Part shown: in pieces, positions 1-8,607 of the stretch | Numbering within the stretch: position 1 is the stretch's first letter | Layout: every line of letters starts with the position of its first letter | NCBI GenBank assembly: GCA_017394705.1 | Contig: JAFPXH010000003.1 | Coordinates: 62,001 to 126,000 of the forward strand | DNA length: 64,000 bases | DNA from: Paludibacteraceae bacterium | Lineage (GTDB): Bacteria > Bacteroidota > Bacteroidia > Bacteroidales > Paludibacteraceae | Direction of reading: 5' to 3' | Translations under genes and position numbers: made by a program | Notes under the pieces: model-generated | The model's input: the letters and a program-made list of their open reading frames with translations, nothing else | Told to the model about the DNA's origin: nothing | Databases searched by the model: none

Positions 1-321
1 GACCGCAAGACAGAGATTTATCAGGATTACTGCCAATTGGTTCTGCAGCATTATCAGGAATGGCACCACGTCAGTCAATATGCCGACGCGATGCGTCTGA
101 CGTTGCCTCATCTCTGCTCTACTATCAAATCAGTCGGAGATCGCACCGCAGGTGACATCATCATCGAAGCGATTATTACCGACGCAAAGAGCCAATTGAA
201 GATTACAAATCTTCAGATTAAAGAGATTGCACTCAGCCTTGGTTTTGACAATGTAGCTTTCTTTAACCGTTTCTTCAAATCGCACGTAGGCGTAACGCCT
301 AAAGCATATAGGAATGCATAA
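1..321 (+). CDS. AraC-family transcriptional regulator, C-terminal part (5' end outside window)
   Basis: The frame is open from base 1, so the start lies upstream of the window and only about 106 C-terminal residues are seen. They match the two helix-turn-helix units of the AraC/XylS DNA-binding domain: the first helix pair around YADAMRLTLPHLCSTIK, and the second ending in the family signature FFNRFFKSHVGVTPKAYR just before the stop. The effector domain is missing, so the signal sensed cannot be inferred. The gene converges on rfbB and shares a bidirectional terminator with it. Family assignment is secure; the target genes are unknown. Confidence 0.9.
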   Translation, partial: DRKTEIYQDYCQLVLQHYQEWHHVSQYADAMRLTLPHLCSTIKSVGDRTAGDIIIEAIITDAKSQLKITNLQIKEIALSLGFDNVAFFNRFFKSHVGVTPKAYRNA

Positions 322-348
322 AAAAGACGCCGGTCGGCGTCTTTTTTT
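321..348. terminator. Bidirectional intrinsic terminator between AraC-type gene and rfbB
   Basis: A gacgcc/ggcgtc stem (326-331 and 336-341) is flanked by an A-run on the left and a T-run on the right, so it can terminate transcription on both strands. It lies exactly between the two convergent stop codons. Confidence 0.85.
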
Positions 349-1484
349 CATCTTCCCTGATACATCTCTTCGTAGTATTTCTCGTAGTCTCCGGAAGTGA
401 TATTATCAAGCCATTCTTGATTATCCAGATACCAACGCACTGTGCGTTCTATACCTTCTTCAAACTGCAGAGAAGGCTCCCAACCTAACTCACGTTGTAA
501 TTTCGTTGAGTCTATGGCATAGCGCATGTCATGCCCCGCACGGTCGGTGACAAACGTGATTAGATCAAGATCTGCACCCTCCGGACGGCCTAACAGACGG
601 TCAACAGTCTTAATGACAGTTTTGATAATGTCAATATTCTTCCACTCGTTAAAGCCACCGATGTTGTAGGTTTCCGCTATTGTGCCCTTATGGAAAATGA
701 TATCTATCGCGCGGGCATGGTCTTCTACAAACAACCAATCGCGCACATTTTCGCCTTTTCCATAAACAGGAAGGGGTTTACGATGACGGATATTATTGAT
801 GAAAAGAGGTATAAGTTTCTCCGGGAATTGGTATGGACCATAGTTATTCGAGCAATTCGTAACAATAGTCGGCATGCCATAGGTATCATGGAACGCACGC
901 ACAAAATGGTCCGATGAAGCTTTTGAAGCCGAATACGGCGAGTGAGGATTGTACTTCGTCGTCTCATAGAAGAAATCCTCTCCATATGCCAAATGGTGTT
1001 CGGCCGACGAAGCGGTAGTAGTGAACGGCGGTTTAATTCCCTCCGGATGGGTCATCTCCAACGCCCCGTACACCTCGTCTGTGGAAATATGGTAAAAGCG
1101 CTTGCCTTCATACTTCTCCGGCAGGGTTTCCCAGTAGAGTTTCGCTGCCTGTAACATGGACAGCGTCCCCATCACATTGGTACGGGCAAACGTAAACGGA
1201 TCTTTGATAGAGCGGTCCACATGGCTCTCTGCAGCCAGGTGGATAACACCCGTCACATGTTCTTCTTGCATCAACGCGTAAATCGTGTCGAAATCGCAGA
1301 TATCTGCACGTACGAAACGGTAGTTCGGTTTGTCCTCGATATCTTTGAGGTTTGCCAAATTACCTGCGTATGTCAGCTTGTCCACATTGATGATACGATA
1401 GTCCGGGTACTTGTTTACAAACAAACGAACCACATGACTTCCGATAAATCCGGCTCCGCCGGTGATGATGATACTTTTACTCAT
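348..1484 (-). CDS. rfbB: dTDP-glucose 4,6-dehydratase
   Basis: This enzyme converts dTDP-glucose to dTDP-4-keto-6-deoxyglucose, the second step of dTDP-L-rhamnose and related sugar synthesis for surface polysaccharides. It is an extended-type short-chain dehydrogenase. The NAD-binding GGAGFIGSH is at residues 9-17, the STDEVYG motif with catalytic Asp-Glu at about 134-140, and the YSASK catalytic Tyr/Lys at about 184-188. An insertion of about 35 residues lies between the last two motifs, a form I associate with Bacteroidales homologues. At 378 aa it is slightly longer than the usual ~350. Its start codon overlaps the birA stop by 4 bp, so it is translationally coupled at the end of the dacB-birA-rfbB run. 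No rfbA, rfbC or rfbD is nearby. Confidence 0.96.
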   Translation of the reverse strand: MSKSIIITGGAGFIGSHVVRLFVNKYPDYRIINVDKLTYAGNLANLKDIEDKPNYRFVRADICDFDTIYALMQEEHVTGVIHLAAESHVDRSIKDPFTFARTNVMGTLSMLQAAKLYWETLPEKYEGKRFYHISTDEVYGALEMTHPEGIKPPFTTTASSAEHHLAYGEDFFYETTKYNPHSPYSASKASSDHFVRAFHDTYGMPTIVTNCSNNYGPYQFPEKLIPLFINNIRHRKPLPVYGKGENVRDWLFVEDHARAIDIIFHKGTIAETYNIGGFNEWKNIDIIKTVIKTVDRLLGRPEGADLDLITFVTDRAGHDMRYAIDSTKLQRELGWEPSLQFEEGIERTVRWYLDNQEWLDNITSGDYEKYYEEMYQGR

Positions 1485-2209
1485 AATACGTATCGTATTT
1501 GTTTAAAATGATATTTTCGTTCTTTTCCTTGCTCGTCTTCCAGCACGACCTCTCCTGTTGGAAGGATATCTTTTATGCGCGCCATGAATTGCCCTTCTGC
1601 CTGATAGTCAGCATTCATGGTTGGTTGATTATTAACAACCCGTTCCACAAATGGCCAAAATCCTTCGCGGCGGTATAAATGTGCCTTGTAGTATTTCCAC
1701 CCATCCTCTTCTTGTGCTTTACATACTTCCTTATACAGTATTTGCATCAAGGCCTTTATGTCATATTCTTTGCCTGATATTTGTTTGAGCGAAATAGGAT
1801 TTGGAGCATCTGACCTCCACTCCGTCTGATTGACGTTAATACCTATGCCTGCAATTGAGTATTGGAGTTTATTGCCTACGATTGCATTCTCTATCAGGAT
1901 ACCCGCTACTTTTTTGTCCCGCCAGTAGATGTCATTCGGCCATTTGATAGTAAACTCGTTTCCTAACAAACGCTGTACTGCCACACTGACAACTATATTG
2001 AGTTCAAACAGGTTCTCTCGTGGTGGCGGCAACAGTATTGAGCATAACAAGTTCTTCCCTTCTTCACTCTCCCATCCGTTACCTGTTTGTCCGCGGCCGG
2101 CAGTCTGGTAACCGGCATAAAGGAAACCTTCGTCTTGAGGCCACTCGCCTTTTGCAAGCATTTCCCGCAATAACGTATTCGTACTATTGGTTCTCTCTAC
2201 AAACATCAA
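1481..2209 (-). CDS. birA: Biotin--[acetyl-CoA-carboxylase] ligase
   Basis: It attaches biotin to the biotin carboxyl carrier domain of carboxylases through biotinyl-AMP. The 242-aa protein has only the catalytic (BPL/LplA) domain. Visible motifs are RTNSTN near the start, the biotin-binding loop AGRGQTGNGW, KWPND, KVAGILIE and GIGINVN. No N-terminal helix-turn-helix is present, so this is a group I ligase without the repressor function known from E. coli BirA. The start overlaps the end of dacB by about 26 bp and the end overlaps rfbB, indicating one transcript. Two adjacent ATG codons make the exact start uncertain by one residue. Confidence 0.95.
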   Translation of the reverse strand: MMFVERTNSTNTLLREMLAKGEWPQDEGFLYAGYQTAGRGQTGNGWESEEGKNLLCSILLPPPRENLFELNIVVSVAVQRLLGNEFTIKWPNDIYWRDKKVAGILIENAIVGNKLQYSIAGIGINVNQTEWRSDAPNPISLKQISGKEYDIKALMQILYKEVCKAQEEDGWKYYKAHLYRREGFWPFVERVVNNQPTMNADYQAEGQFMARIKDILPTGEVVLEDEQGKERKYHFKQIRYVL

Positions 2210-3566
2210 GCAGGTATTGTTGGATCACCGTTTGTATATTGCGTGCTTTACCGGGTGCCGAGTTGATTAAAATAGCAAACACCCAAGTGTCTCCATTCGG
2301 CATATCAATATAACCCGCGAAATTCTTTGTACCGGCTATTGTTCCGCTTTTTGCGTGAATACGTCCCTCCAAAGGGGTATCCGGGCATAATGTTTTAAGC
2401 GTACCTGTTTGGCCGCTAATCGGCAGAGACGCTTCCCATGCTTCTTTGTTCTTGCTGCGCGACATGATACTCAGTACCTGAACAAACGTCTTGGCACTCA
2501 CTGCATCTTGGGGAGCCAGACCACAACCGTCCTTTATGATGGCATTTTGTATCATCACTCCTCGACGCCGCCAATAGTCGCGGAGCAAATCTTGGCTGTT
2601 ATGAATAGTGCCTGGTAGTGTATAACGTGTACCTAAATAACGGAACAGCGACTCAGCATAGAGATTATTACTATTGACATTGGTCTCCTTAATAATCTCT
2701 GATAACGGTTCTGAGTAATGGGTGTAAAGCACTTGCCTTGCCGGTGCTAACGGATTATAATCCGCTTCGTACGTAGCATCGCGCTTTATAGTAACTCCTG
2801 CTTCACGAAGGCGTGCCGTGAAATGACGCGCGAGCAGCAAGCCCGGGTTCGGTAAATCACCCTTCACTCCGAATGTACCCAAGTTAGAGGGTACTGCCCC
2901 GGTCAGATAACGCTCCCTACTATAGGGCAAACCACTCACGAAAGCACCGTCGTACGTGATGTTGCCACAGCGGACACGATTGATGAAACAGATATCCTCC
3001 ACTTGGGGCTCCGTGCTAACGATGGTTGCCAGGCTACCCGGTTCTCCGCTCTTCAGCACTATATTCATCGTGTTACCATAGTAATTGAGAGCAAAAATGC
3101 CAGGCGCATAGTAGTTACCCGCATCTTCACAAAGCCATGCAGGGTTCTGCGCATCACCATCTAACATCGTCATGTCCGCTACTACCGCACCCTCTATCTT
3201 ATGAATACCCGCTTTTTTGACGGCCGTCACCCATCTGTTCAGAAAACCCGTTTGCCCTTTCCATCCTAACGACGGGTCGCAACATCCTCGCACATACAAA
3301 TTGCCGCGTAGCACACCGTTCTCTATCTCGCCATTGTACTCTATCAACGTCGGAAAACGATAACCGGGTCCAAGTATCTCCAGTGCTGCGCCGGTCGTCA
3401 GTAGCTTCATTACCGAGGCCGGTGGTACAACGTGATCCGGACGATAACTATCTATCACCTCCCCCGTGGTAAGGTTCTGCACCAGCACAGACATATTTGC
3501 CTGCCCTGTTATCGGATGGCTTGTCAAAAAATTGACGGAAAGTAATATAGCAGCGAGAAATAACAT
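2184..3566 (-). CDS. dacB: D-alanyl-D-alanine carboxypeptidase/endopeptidase (PBP4 type)
   Basis: A periplasmic class C penicillin-binding protein that trims or cleaves peptidoglycan peptides. The 460-aa protein begins with a hydrophobic export signal (residues 1-20). The active-site SxxK motif is SVMK at 51-54, the SxN motif is in NSNNLYAES near residue 300, and the KTG-like motif is KSGT in HAKSGTIAGTKNF near 407. The large insert between SxxK and SxN is typical of the DacB family. It lies 20 bp downstream of the NfnAB fusion gene and overlaps birA, so it is probably part of the same long minus-strand transcript although the functions are unrelated. Confidence 0.94.
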   Translation of the reverse strand: MLFLAAILLSVNFLTSHPITGQANMSVLVQNLTTGEVIDSYRPDHVVPPASVMKLLTTGAALEILGPGYRFPTLIEYNGEIENGVLRGNLYVRGCCDPSLGWKGQTGFLNRWVTAVKKAGIHKIEGAVVADMTMLDGDAQNPAWLCEDAGNYYAPGIFALNYYGNTMNIVLKSGEPGSLATIVSTEPQVEDICFINRVRCGNITYDGAFVSGLPYSRERYLTGAVPSNLGTFGVKGDLPNPGLLLARHFTARLREAGVTIKRDATYEADYNPLAPARQVLYTHYSEPLSEIIKETNVNSNNLYAESLFRYLGTRYTLPGTIHNSQDLLRDYWRRRGVMIQNAIIKDGCGLAPQDAVSAKTFVQVLSIMSRSKNKEAWEASLPISGQTGTLKTLCPDTPLEGRIHAKSGTIAGTKNFAGYIDMPNGDTWVFAILINSAPGKARNIQTVIQQYLLDVCRENQ

Positions 3567-3586
3567 CTGAATGCTGATGGCTATAA

Positions 3587-5917
3587 TTACTGATGGCTTA
3601 AGTATTCATGCATAGCAGCCGCAGCTTTACGCCCATCGCTCATCGCGAGAATAACAGTCGCACCGCCGCGGACAATATCACCTCCGGCGAAAATAGTCGT
3701 GATTGCCGATTGCATGCCTTCATTAACGACAATGGTACCTTTCTTACTGATCTCTAATCCTTCGACAGACGACGGAATGAGCGGGTTCGGAGAAACTCCT
3801 ACTGCCACAATGACCAAATCCACCGGGATTGTGATGGTCTTGCCTTCTACGGGCACTGGAGAGCGACGTCCGCTCTCATCTGGTTCACCAAGTTCCATCA
3901 CTTGAAGCACCGCCTCGCAAACACGTCCGTTCTCATCTGCGTGGTACTCAATGGGGTTATGGAGCGTAAGGAATTCAATACCTTCTTGTTTGGCATGGTG
4001 TACCTCTTCTATACGCGCAGGCATCTCCTCTTCCGAACGACGGTAGATAATCATGGCATGTTCTGCACCAAGACGCTTAGCCGTACGCACTGCGTCCATT
4101 GCAGTATTACCTCCACCTATGACGGCAACGTTCTTGCCATAGAGCAATGGTGTGTCCGTTGCCGGGTTCGAAGCGTCCATAAGGTTGACACGAGTCAGGT
4201 ACTCGTTACACGAGAGCACACCGTTCAAGTTCTCTCCCGGGATATTCATTAAACGCGGTAGACCCGCTCCGGAACCGACGAAAATACCTTTGAAGCCTTG
4301 CTCTTCCAGTTCCTTGACAGAAATGGTCTTACCGATAATGGTATCCGTATGGAACTGCACGCCAAGGGCACGCAGACCATCTATTTCGGTATCAACAATG
4401 GCATTGGGAAGACGGAACTCAGGAATACCGTATTTGAGTACGCCGCCTATCTCATGTAGCGCTTCGAATACATGTACTTCATAACCATACTTAGCGGCAT
4501 CACCGGCGAAAGTCAAGCCCGCAGGCCCAGAGCCGACAACGGCGATTTTCGCCATTGTATTTTTTTTTGGTGATTGGTGATTGGTGATTTGAGGCTGCGC
4601 ATTTGCATAATCGGCGCAGAAACGCTCAAGGTAACCGATGGCGACAGCAGGATGTCCCATCTTCAGGTGGATACATTGACTCTCGCATTGTTTTTCTTGT
4701 GGACACACACGACCGCAGACAGCGGGCAGGGAAGAACTCTTTTTGATGACCGCGGCTGCACCCAACACATCGCCCGTCTCCAGTGTCTTGATAAAACCCG
4801 GTATGTTGATGTTCACCGGACAACCTTGTACGCAAGTGGGGTTCTTGCAATTGAGACAACGATGGCTCTCCGTGATGGCTTGCTCAAAGGTCAGACCCTG
4901 ATTCACCTCTTCGTGCAGCGATTTAACGCGTATCTCAGGACGCAGTTCGGGCATCTGTACACGAGGTATGGCCACCCGGTCTTTGGGTTTGCCTTCGAAA
5001 GGTTCTACCTGTATTTGCCGCGCAGACACTTCTGGTTTACCCTCGATTCGATTCTCTCTCGTTAGTGTCTCGTTAGTCTGATTTGAACAGTCTAAATGCA
5101 TCTTATAGGCTTCGAAAGCAGCAGTTTCTTCAGCGCGATAGGACTTCATTCGACTGAGCATCTCATCCCAATCCACGCCATGCGCATCAAACTCCGGTCC
5201 GTCGACGCAGACAAACTTCGTCTTTCCTCCTACGGTGACACGACAAGCGCCACACATTCCTGTACCATCCACCATAATGGTGTTAAGCGACGCTTCTGTA
5301 GGGATATTATATTTAGCCGTAGTAAGAGCCACGAACTTCATCATGATGGCCGGACCAATAGTGATACATTTGTCCACTTTCTCGCGGTTGATCACTTCTT
5401 CGACACCGACAGTCACGACACCTTGTTTGCCCATAGAGCCGTCGTCGGTCATAACGATTAGTTCGTCGGAGAACTGAGACAGTTCTTCCTTTAGGATGAT
5501 GAGGTCTTTATTGCGGGCCGCAAGGACAGTGATGACTTTGTTTCCGGCTTTCTTCAAGGCCTCAGCAATCGGCAACATCGGGGCTGCACCCACTCCGCCG
5601 CAGGCACAAACGACCGTTCCGTATTTCTCGATACGCGTTGCGCGACCAAGCGGGCCAACGATGTCATGCAGACACTCGCCCGGCTCCATCGCCAGCAACT
5701 TATGAGTGGACACTCCGATACGTTGCACTACCAACGTGATGGTACCTTTCTCTATATCTGCCGCCGAAATCGTTAATGGTACACGCTCCGACTGAGCATC
5801 AACACGGATAATTACAAAATGGCCGGCTCTGCGGCTACGAGCAATGAGCGGAGCTTCCACTACGAGCTCCGCTACATTGTCTGAAAAGAATCGTTTGGAA
5901 ATGATCTTATTCATCAT
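3587..5917 (-). CDS. NfnA-NfnB fusion: ferredoxin-NADP reductase subunit alpha fused to glutamate synthase small-subunit-like oxidoreductase
   Basis: This 776-aa protein joins two flavoproteins that are separate subunits in many anaerobes. Residues 1 to about 280 are the ferredoxin reductase/DHODB electron-transfer module: an FAD/NAD domain with a [2Fe-2S] cluster motif in GTGMCGACRVTVGGKTKFVC. After a linker, residues from about 330 on are the GltD/NfnB-like half: two cysteine clusters (CLNCKNPTCVQGCP and CGRVCPQEKQCESQC) for [4Fe-4S] centres, then an FAD-binding GSGPAG and an NADP-binding GGGNTAMD. The family does NADPH-dependent electron bifurcation with ferredoxin, or NADPH-glutamate synthase-type chemistry; which applies here cannot be told. 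The linker (about 440-455) contains an odd low-complexity DNA stretch and an internal ATG reported separately. The annotated fusion is common in Bacteroidota. Confidence 0.9.
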   Translation of the reverse strand: MMNKIISKRFFSDNVAELVVEAPLIARSRRAGHFVIIRVDAQSERVPLTISAADIEKGTITLVVQRIGVSTHKLLAMEPGECLHDIVGPLGRATRIEKYGTVVCACGGVGAAPMLPIAEALKKAGNKVITVLAARNKDLIILKEELSQFSDELIVMTDDGSMGKQGVVTVGVEEVINREKVDKCITIGPAIMMKFVALTTAKYNIPTEASLNTIMVDGTGMCGACRVTVGGKTKFVCVDGPEFDAHGVDWDEMLSRMKSYRAEETAAFEAYKMHLDCSNQTNETLTRENRIEGKPEVSARQIQVEPFEGKPKDRVAIPRVQMPELRPEIRVKSLHEEVNQGLTFEQAITESHRCLNCKNPTCVQGCPVNINIPGFIKTLETGDVLGAAAVIKKSSSLPAVCGRVCPQEKQCESQCIHLKMGHPAVAIGYLERFCADYANAQPQITNHQSPKKNTMAKIAVVGSGPAGLTFAGDAAKYGYEVHVFEALHEIGGVLKYGIPEFRLPNAIVDTEIDGLRALGVQFHTDTIIGKTISVKELEEQGFKGIFVGSGAGLPRLMNIPGENLNGVLSCNEYLTRVNLMDASNPATDTPLLYGKNVAVIGGGNTAMDAVRTAKRLGAEHAMIIYRRSEEEMPARIEEVHHAKQEGIEFLTLHNPIEYHADENGRVCEAVLQVMELGEPDESGRRSPVPVEGKTITIPVDLVIVAVGVSPNPLIPSSVEGLEISKKGTIVVNEGMQSAITTIFAGGDIVRGGATVILAMSDGRKAAAAMHEYLSHQ
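4569..4589. repeat. Three perfect tandem copies of the 7-mer GGTGATT in the NfnAB linker, beside an A9/T9 tract (4560-4568)
   Basis: GGTGATT is repeated three times and is followed on the left by nine T. On the coding strand this reads as repeated TCACCAA-type codons followed by nine A, just before an in-frame ATG that begins the NfnB-like half. Confidence 0.9.
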
Positions 5918-5954
5918 TACATCTTTGAGCGATTTATCACGCTCATTTCATCAT

Positions 5955-6836
5955 TTAGAAATGTTTTGTTTCTTTACCTACAATGGAGGAAAGGAGGTTG
6001 TTCGCCAGACGAGAAGCGCCAAAACGGAACCACTCGTTGTTGAGCCACTCTTCACCGAGAATCTCTTTCACAAGCGTGAAATGCTGAACCGCTTCCTCTG
6101 TTGTAGAAACGCCACCGGCAGGTTTGTAACCCATCTTGATGCCTGTTTTCTCTTTCCATGCTTTGATAGCCTGGCACATGATGAAGGTAGCCTCCGGAGT
6201 AGCATTCACAGCGATCTTACCGGTAGAGGTCTTGATGAAGTCGCAACCTGCAGCCATCGAGAGGATCGATGCTTTCCAGATATTTTCTGCGCTCTTCAGC
6301 ATACCGGTCTCAAGGATTACCTTGAGATGCTTGTCTCCACAAACGGCTTTGAGTTCGCTGATCTCATCGAAGCACTCCTGGTAGTTGCCCTCGAGGAACT
6401 TACCCACAGAGAGAACAATATCTATCTCCGTAGCCCCGGCTCTCAGCGCCATAGCGGTCTCTGCCACCTTGACCTCCAAGAAAGTCTGCGATGCAGGGAA
6501 ACCGCCGCTCACACACGCGATATTGAATTTAGGATCCTTCAGCGCCTTGCGTACGTACTCTGCCATAGCAGGATAAACGCAGATAGCAGCTACGTTAGGT
6601 ATTCCTGGGAATTTCTCCTCGAAAGTGTTTACTGCATTCGCCATGCTTTCTACCTTCGCAATGGTATCGTCTGCACTTAGTGTCGTGTAGTCAATCTGGT
6701 GGAGGCATTCTTTCCATACTTCGACATTGTTATTCTCTGCAAAATGTTTTGCTTCGATGTCAGCCACTTGAGCTTTTACTTGCTCATCTGTAAACGGGCA
6801 GGGATACTGCGCAAATAATTCTTCAAACTTGTTCAT
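5955..6836 (-). CDS. deoC: Deoxyribose-phosphate aldolase
   Basis: It cleaves 2-deoxyribose-5-phosphate into glyceraldehyde-3-phosphate and acetaldehyde in deoxynucleoside catabolism. The class I aldolase TIM barrel shows the Schiff-base lysine in DFIKTSTGK (about residue 203) and the second conserved lysine in GYKPAGGVST near 237. At 293 aa it belongs to the longer DeoC form rather than the ~220-aa one, with an N-terminal helical extension. It lies 37 bp upstream of the NfnAB fusion and 58 bp downstream of psd on the same strand. No other deoxynucleoside catabolic gene is adjacent. Confidence 0.95.
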   Translation of the reverse strand: MNKFEELFAQYPCPFTDEQVKAQVADIEAKHFAENNNVEVWKECLHQIDYTTLSADDTIAKVESMANAVNTFEEKFPGIPNVAAICVYPAMAEYVRKALKDPKFNIACVSGGFPASQTFLEVKVAETAMALRAGATEIDIVLSVGKFLEGNYQECFDEISELKAVCGDKHLKVILETGMLKSAENIWKASILSMAAGCDFIKTSTGKIAVNATPEATFIMCQAIKAWKEKTGIKMGYKPAGGVSTTEEAVQHFTLVKEILGEEWLNNEWFRFGASRLANNLLSSIVGKETKHF

Positions 6837-6856
6837 AGTAATTTATTTTATTATTA

Positions 6857-6890
6857 CGATTTAGCAATTTAGCACTTTAACGCTCTAACG
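6857..6890. repeat. Degenerate ~8-bp repeat (atttagca-like) between psd and deoC
   Basis: The psd-deoC spacer contains the run gatttagcaatttagcac followed by actttaacgctctaacg, i.e. imperfect units of about 8 bp. It is one of several short-period repeats at gene boundaries in this window. Confidence 0.6.
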
Positions 6891-6894
6891 TCGT

Positions 6895-7584
6895 TTAGAT
6901 CTCTTTGTCGCTCAAACGACCGATAATCGTCTCATTGCCCCGCACATGTTCGCCCACTTCCACAAACATCTCTGTATCCAAAGGGAGATACATGTCCACG
7001 CGCGAGCCTAATTTAATAAAGCCCAGATGAGTATTACGGTGAATCTGGTGTCCGGGCTTGGCGTAAGTAACGATGCGGCGAGCCATGGCACCGGCTATCT
7101 GACGAACTGCAATCTGCACTTTGGATGGCGTCTCTATAACGACCAACGAGCGCTCGTTCTCGGTACTGGATTTAGGCAACCATGCACCCTTGTGACGCCC
7201 TTTCTGATGTTCGCTCACCATCACTGTTCCTTCTATCGGATACCAGTTCGCATGCACATTGAACGGCGACATAAAAATCGACACTTGCAGTTTGCGCTCA
7301 TGGAAATATTCATCCTCCTCCGTCGGCTCTACTACCACCACACGACCATCTGCAGGAGCAATAATAAAATTCGGATCGTCTATCTCCAGCACGCGAACCG
7401 GGTTACGGAAGAAATACGTCACAAACACCAGCAGCATTGCGGTCACCGCCAGCGTAATACCTAATAGCCAGTGAGGAAAATAAAGGAACACCGGCACATT
7501 AATAAAAAATAAAAGGAGCACCGTACCTATTATCAGGTTACGTCCTTCTCTATGTATTCTGGGTCTTTTCATTATCAATTCCAT
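6895..7584 (-). CDS. psd: Phosphatidylserine decarboxylase family protein (proenzyme)
   Basis: It makes phosphatidylethanolamine from phosphatidylserine at the inner membrane. The 229-aa protein is the short (archaeal/Bacteroidota-type) form: an N-terminal membrane segment pair (about residues 15-60), then FFRNPVR, APADGRVV, and the MSPFNVHANW motif. The self-cleavage site is in IKLGSRVDMY near residue 193, where cleavage before the serine gives the pyruvoyl cofactor. Two starts are possible: ATG at 7584, overlapping the previous stop, or ATG at 7572 (MKRPRIHREG), which fits homologues better. pssA, often adjacent in this phylum, is not next to it here. Confidence 0.93.
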   Translation of the reverse strand: MELIMKRPRIHREGRNLIIGTVLLLFFINVPVFLYFPHWLLGITLAVTAMLLVFVTYFFRNPVRVLEIDDPNFIIAPADGRVVVVEPTEEDEYFHERKLQVSIFMSPFNVHANWYPIEGTVMVSEHQKGRHKGAWLPKSSTENERSLVVIETPSKVQIAVRQIAGAMARRIVTYAKPGHQIHRNTHLGFIKLGSRVDMYLPLDTEMFVEVGEHVRGNETIIGRLSDKEI

Positions 7585-8009
7585 TGAGCATACGGGAACT
7601 GCGCAAGCATATCTGCCGCTTGGTCCAGCCCTTCTTGCAGTTTTTTATTCAGCATCATCTTGAACATCATCGGTATTTCCGCTTTGATGGTCAACCTAAT
7701 GCGCGTATCCACGGGCGACAACTCTTTGAGTTGAATCCAGAAATTAGCATCCATCGGTATGCCTTCTGCACCGAATTTGATGGTGTCGTTCTCGATGCGA
7801 TCGACAATAGCGATGGTTATTTTCTGCGCCAAGCCGTCCACTTTCATACGAATGCGGTCGGGCTCGATCTCCATCTCCTGCACTTTATCTTGCGGGATGA
7901 ACTCCCGTACCCGCTCGATGTTCTCCATGTTACTCAGCACGCGGTATATCTGCTGCGCGGAACACGGCGCAGACGTTATCTTACTCTCGTATTTACTCTC
8001 GCTCATCAC
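7575..8009 (-). CDS. SRPBCC-fold protein (polyketide cyclase/START-like)
   Basis: The 144-aa protein has the features of a small SRPBCC (Bet v1-like) domain: an N-terminal strand (YESKITSAPCSAQQIYRVLSN), a helical hydrophobic stretch, alternating strands, and a long C-terminal helix (MMLNKKLQEGLDQAADML). Such domains bind hydrophobic ligands, but the ligand here is unknown. Its start overlaps the upstream lipoprotein gene by 17 bp and its end overlaps the psd start region, so the three genes are coupled. A role linked to membrane lipids is inference from the neighbour only. Confidence 0.8.
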   Translation of the reverse strand: MMSESKYESKITSAPCSAQQIYRVLSNMENIERVREFIPQDKVQEMEIEPDRIRMKVDGLAQKITIAIVDRIENDTIKFGAEGIPMDANFWIQLKELSPVDTRIRLTIKAEIPMMFKMMLNKKLQEGLDQAADMLAQFPYAQWN

Positions 8010-8490
8010 TCTCTAATCGTTTTTCGTATTTGTTTATCTCCAATGACGTCCGTGCGATACGCTTCTCCAGTTCACGCACATCCGACATAACCACCTGTAA
8101 TTCCTCTGCACGAGTCCTTATCGGGTCGTCCGTTGAGTTCAGACGTTTTCCCTCACGATAGATAAGTATCGGCAGACGACCGTCGTCTCGCACTTTGACG
8201 CGAACACCGTTGCGGCTGGTAGCCACATAGTAACCATGGTCTTGATACCGCGCATCTTTTTCGTAATTGAACAGCGGCAATAAACTATCCACTTTGGGCA
8301 TCAAAGACTCCAACTGCAACTGATAATAAGCCAGACTGCGTTCCTGTTCCGTCAGAGCAATAGAGTCACGCATATGCTTCTCCGCACGGTACTGATCCAC
8401 ACGAGAGGACCTAACGCAACTCACTAGCAACAATGCCAATACGCTCATCACGAATCCCTTGACCTCTAATCCGATAAGCCTTTTTACCAT
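7993..8490 (-). CDS. Putative lipoprotein with coiled coil, unknown function
   Basis: I set the start at 8490 (MVKRLIGLEVKGFVMSVLA), which gives a 165-aa protein with a lipoprotein signal ending in the lipobox LLVSC, and which lies just downstream of a good promoter. A longer frame upstream has no signal peptide and runs through the promoter. After the lipid-anchor cysteine come a charged helix, a short region with YYVATSRNGVRVKV, and a C-terminal coiled coil (about residues 125-165, rich in E, R and K). No family is recognised. It starts the minus-strand run toward psd and overlaps the next gene. Confidence 0.75.
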   Translation of the reverse strand: MVKRLIGLEVKGFVMSVLALLLVSCVRSSRVDQYRAEKHMRDSIALTEQERSLAYYQLQLESLMPKVDSLLPLFNYEKDARYQDHGYYVATSRNGVRVKVRDDGRLPILIYREGKRLNSTDDPIRTRAEELQVVMSDVRELEKRIARTSLEINKYEKRLESDERE

Positions 8491-8498
8491 ATCGGCTG

Positions 8499-8530
8499 CA
8501 AAATTACTACAAAAATTGCATATATGCAAA
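8499..8530 (-). promoter_or_regulatory. Bacteroidota-type promoter for the lipoprotein-SRPBCC-psd run
   Basis: On the minus strand TTTG (8530-8527) is separated by 20 bp from TAATTTTG (8506-8499), matching the -33/-7 consensus known from Bacteroides. It lies 9 bp upstream of the chosen lipoprotein start. Confidence 0.75.
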
Positions 8531-8547
8531 TTTTGAGGATACTTTTT

Positions 8548-8579
8548 TTTGTTCATGTAAAAAAAATGTTGTACCTTTG
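8548..8579 (+). promoter_or_regulatory. Bacteroidota-type promoter for the MATE transporter gene
   Basis: TTTG (8548-8551), a 20-bp spacer, then TACCTTTG (8572-8579). It is divergent from the lipoprotein promoter 18 bp away, so the two could be co-regulated. The start of the MATE gene at 8608 follows by 28 bp. Confidence 0.8.
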
Positions 8580-8607
8580 CACGCCTTATCCGCCAGGGCA
8601 CGTTCAT

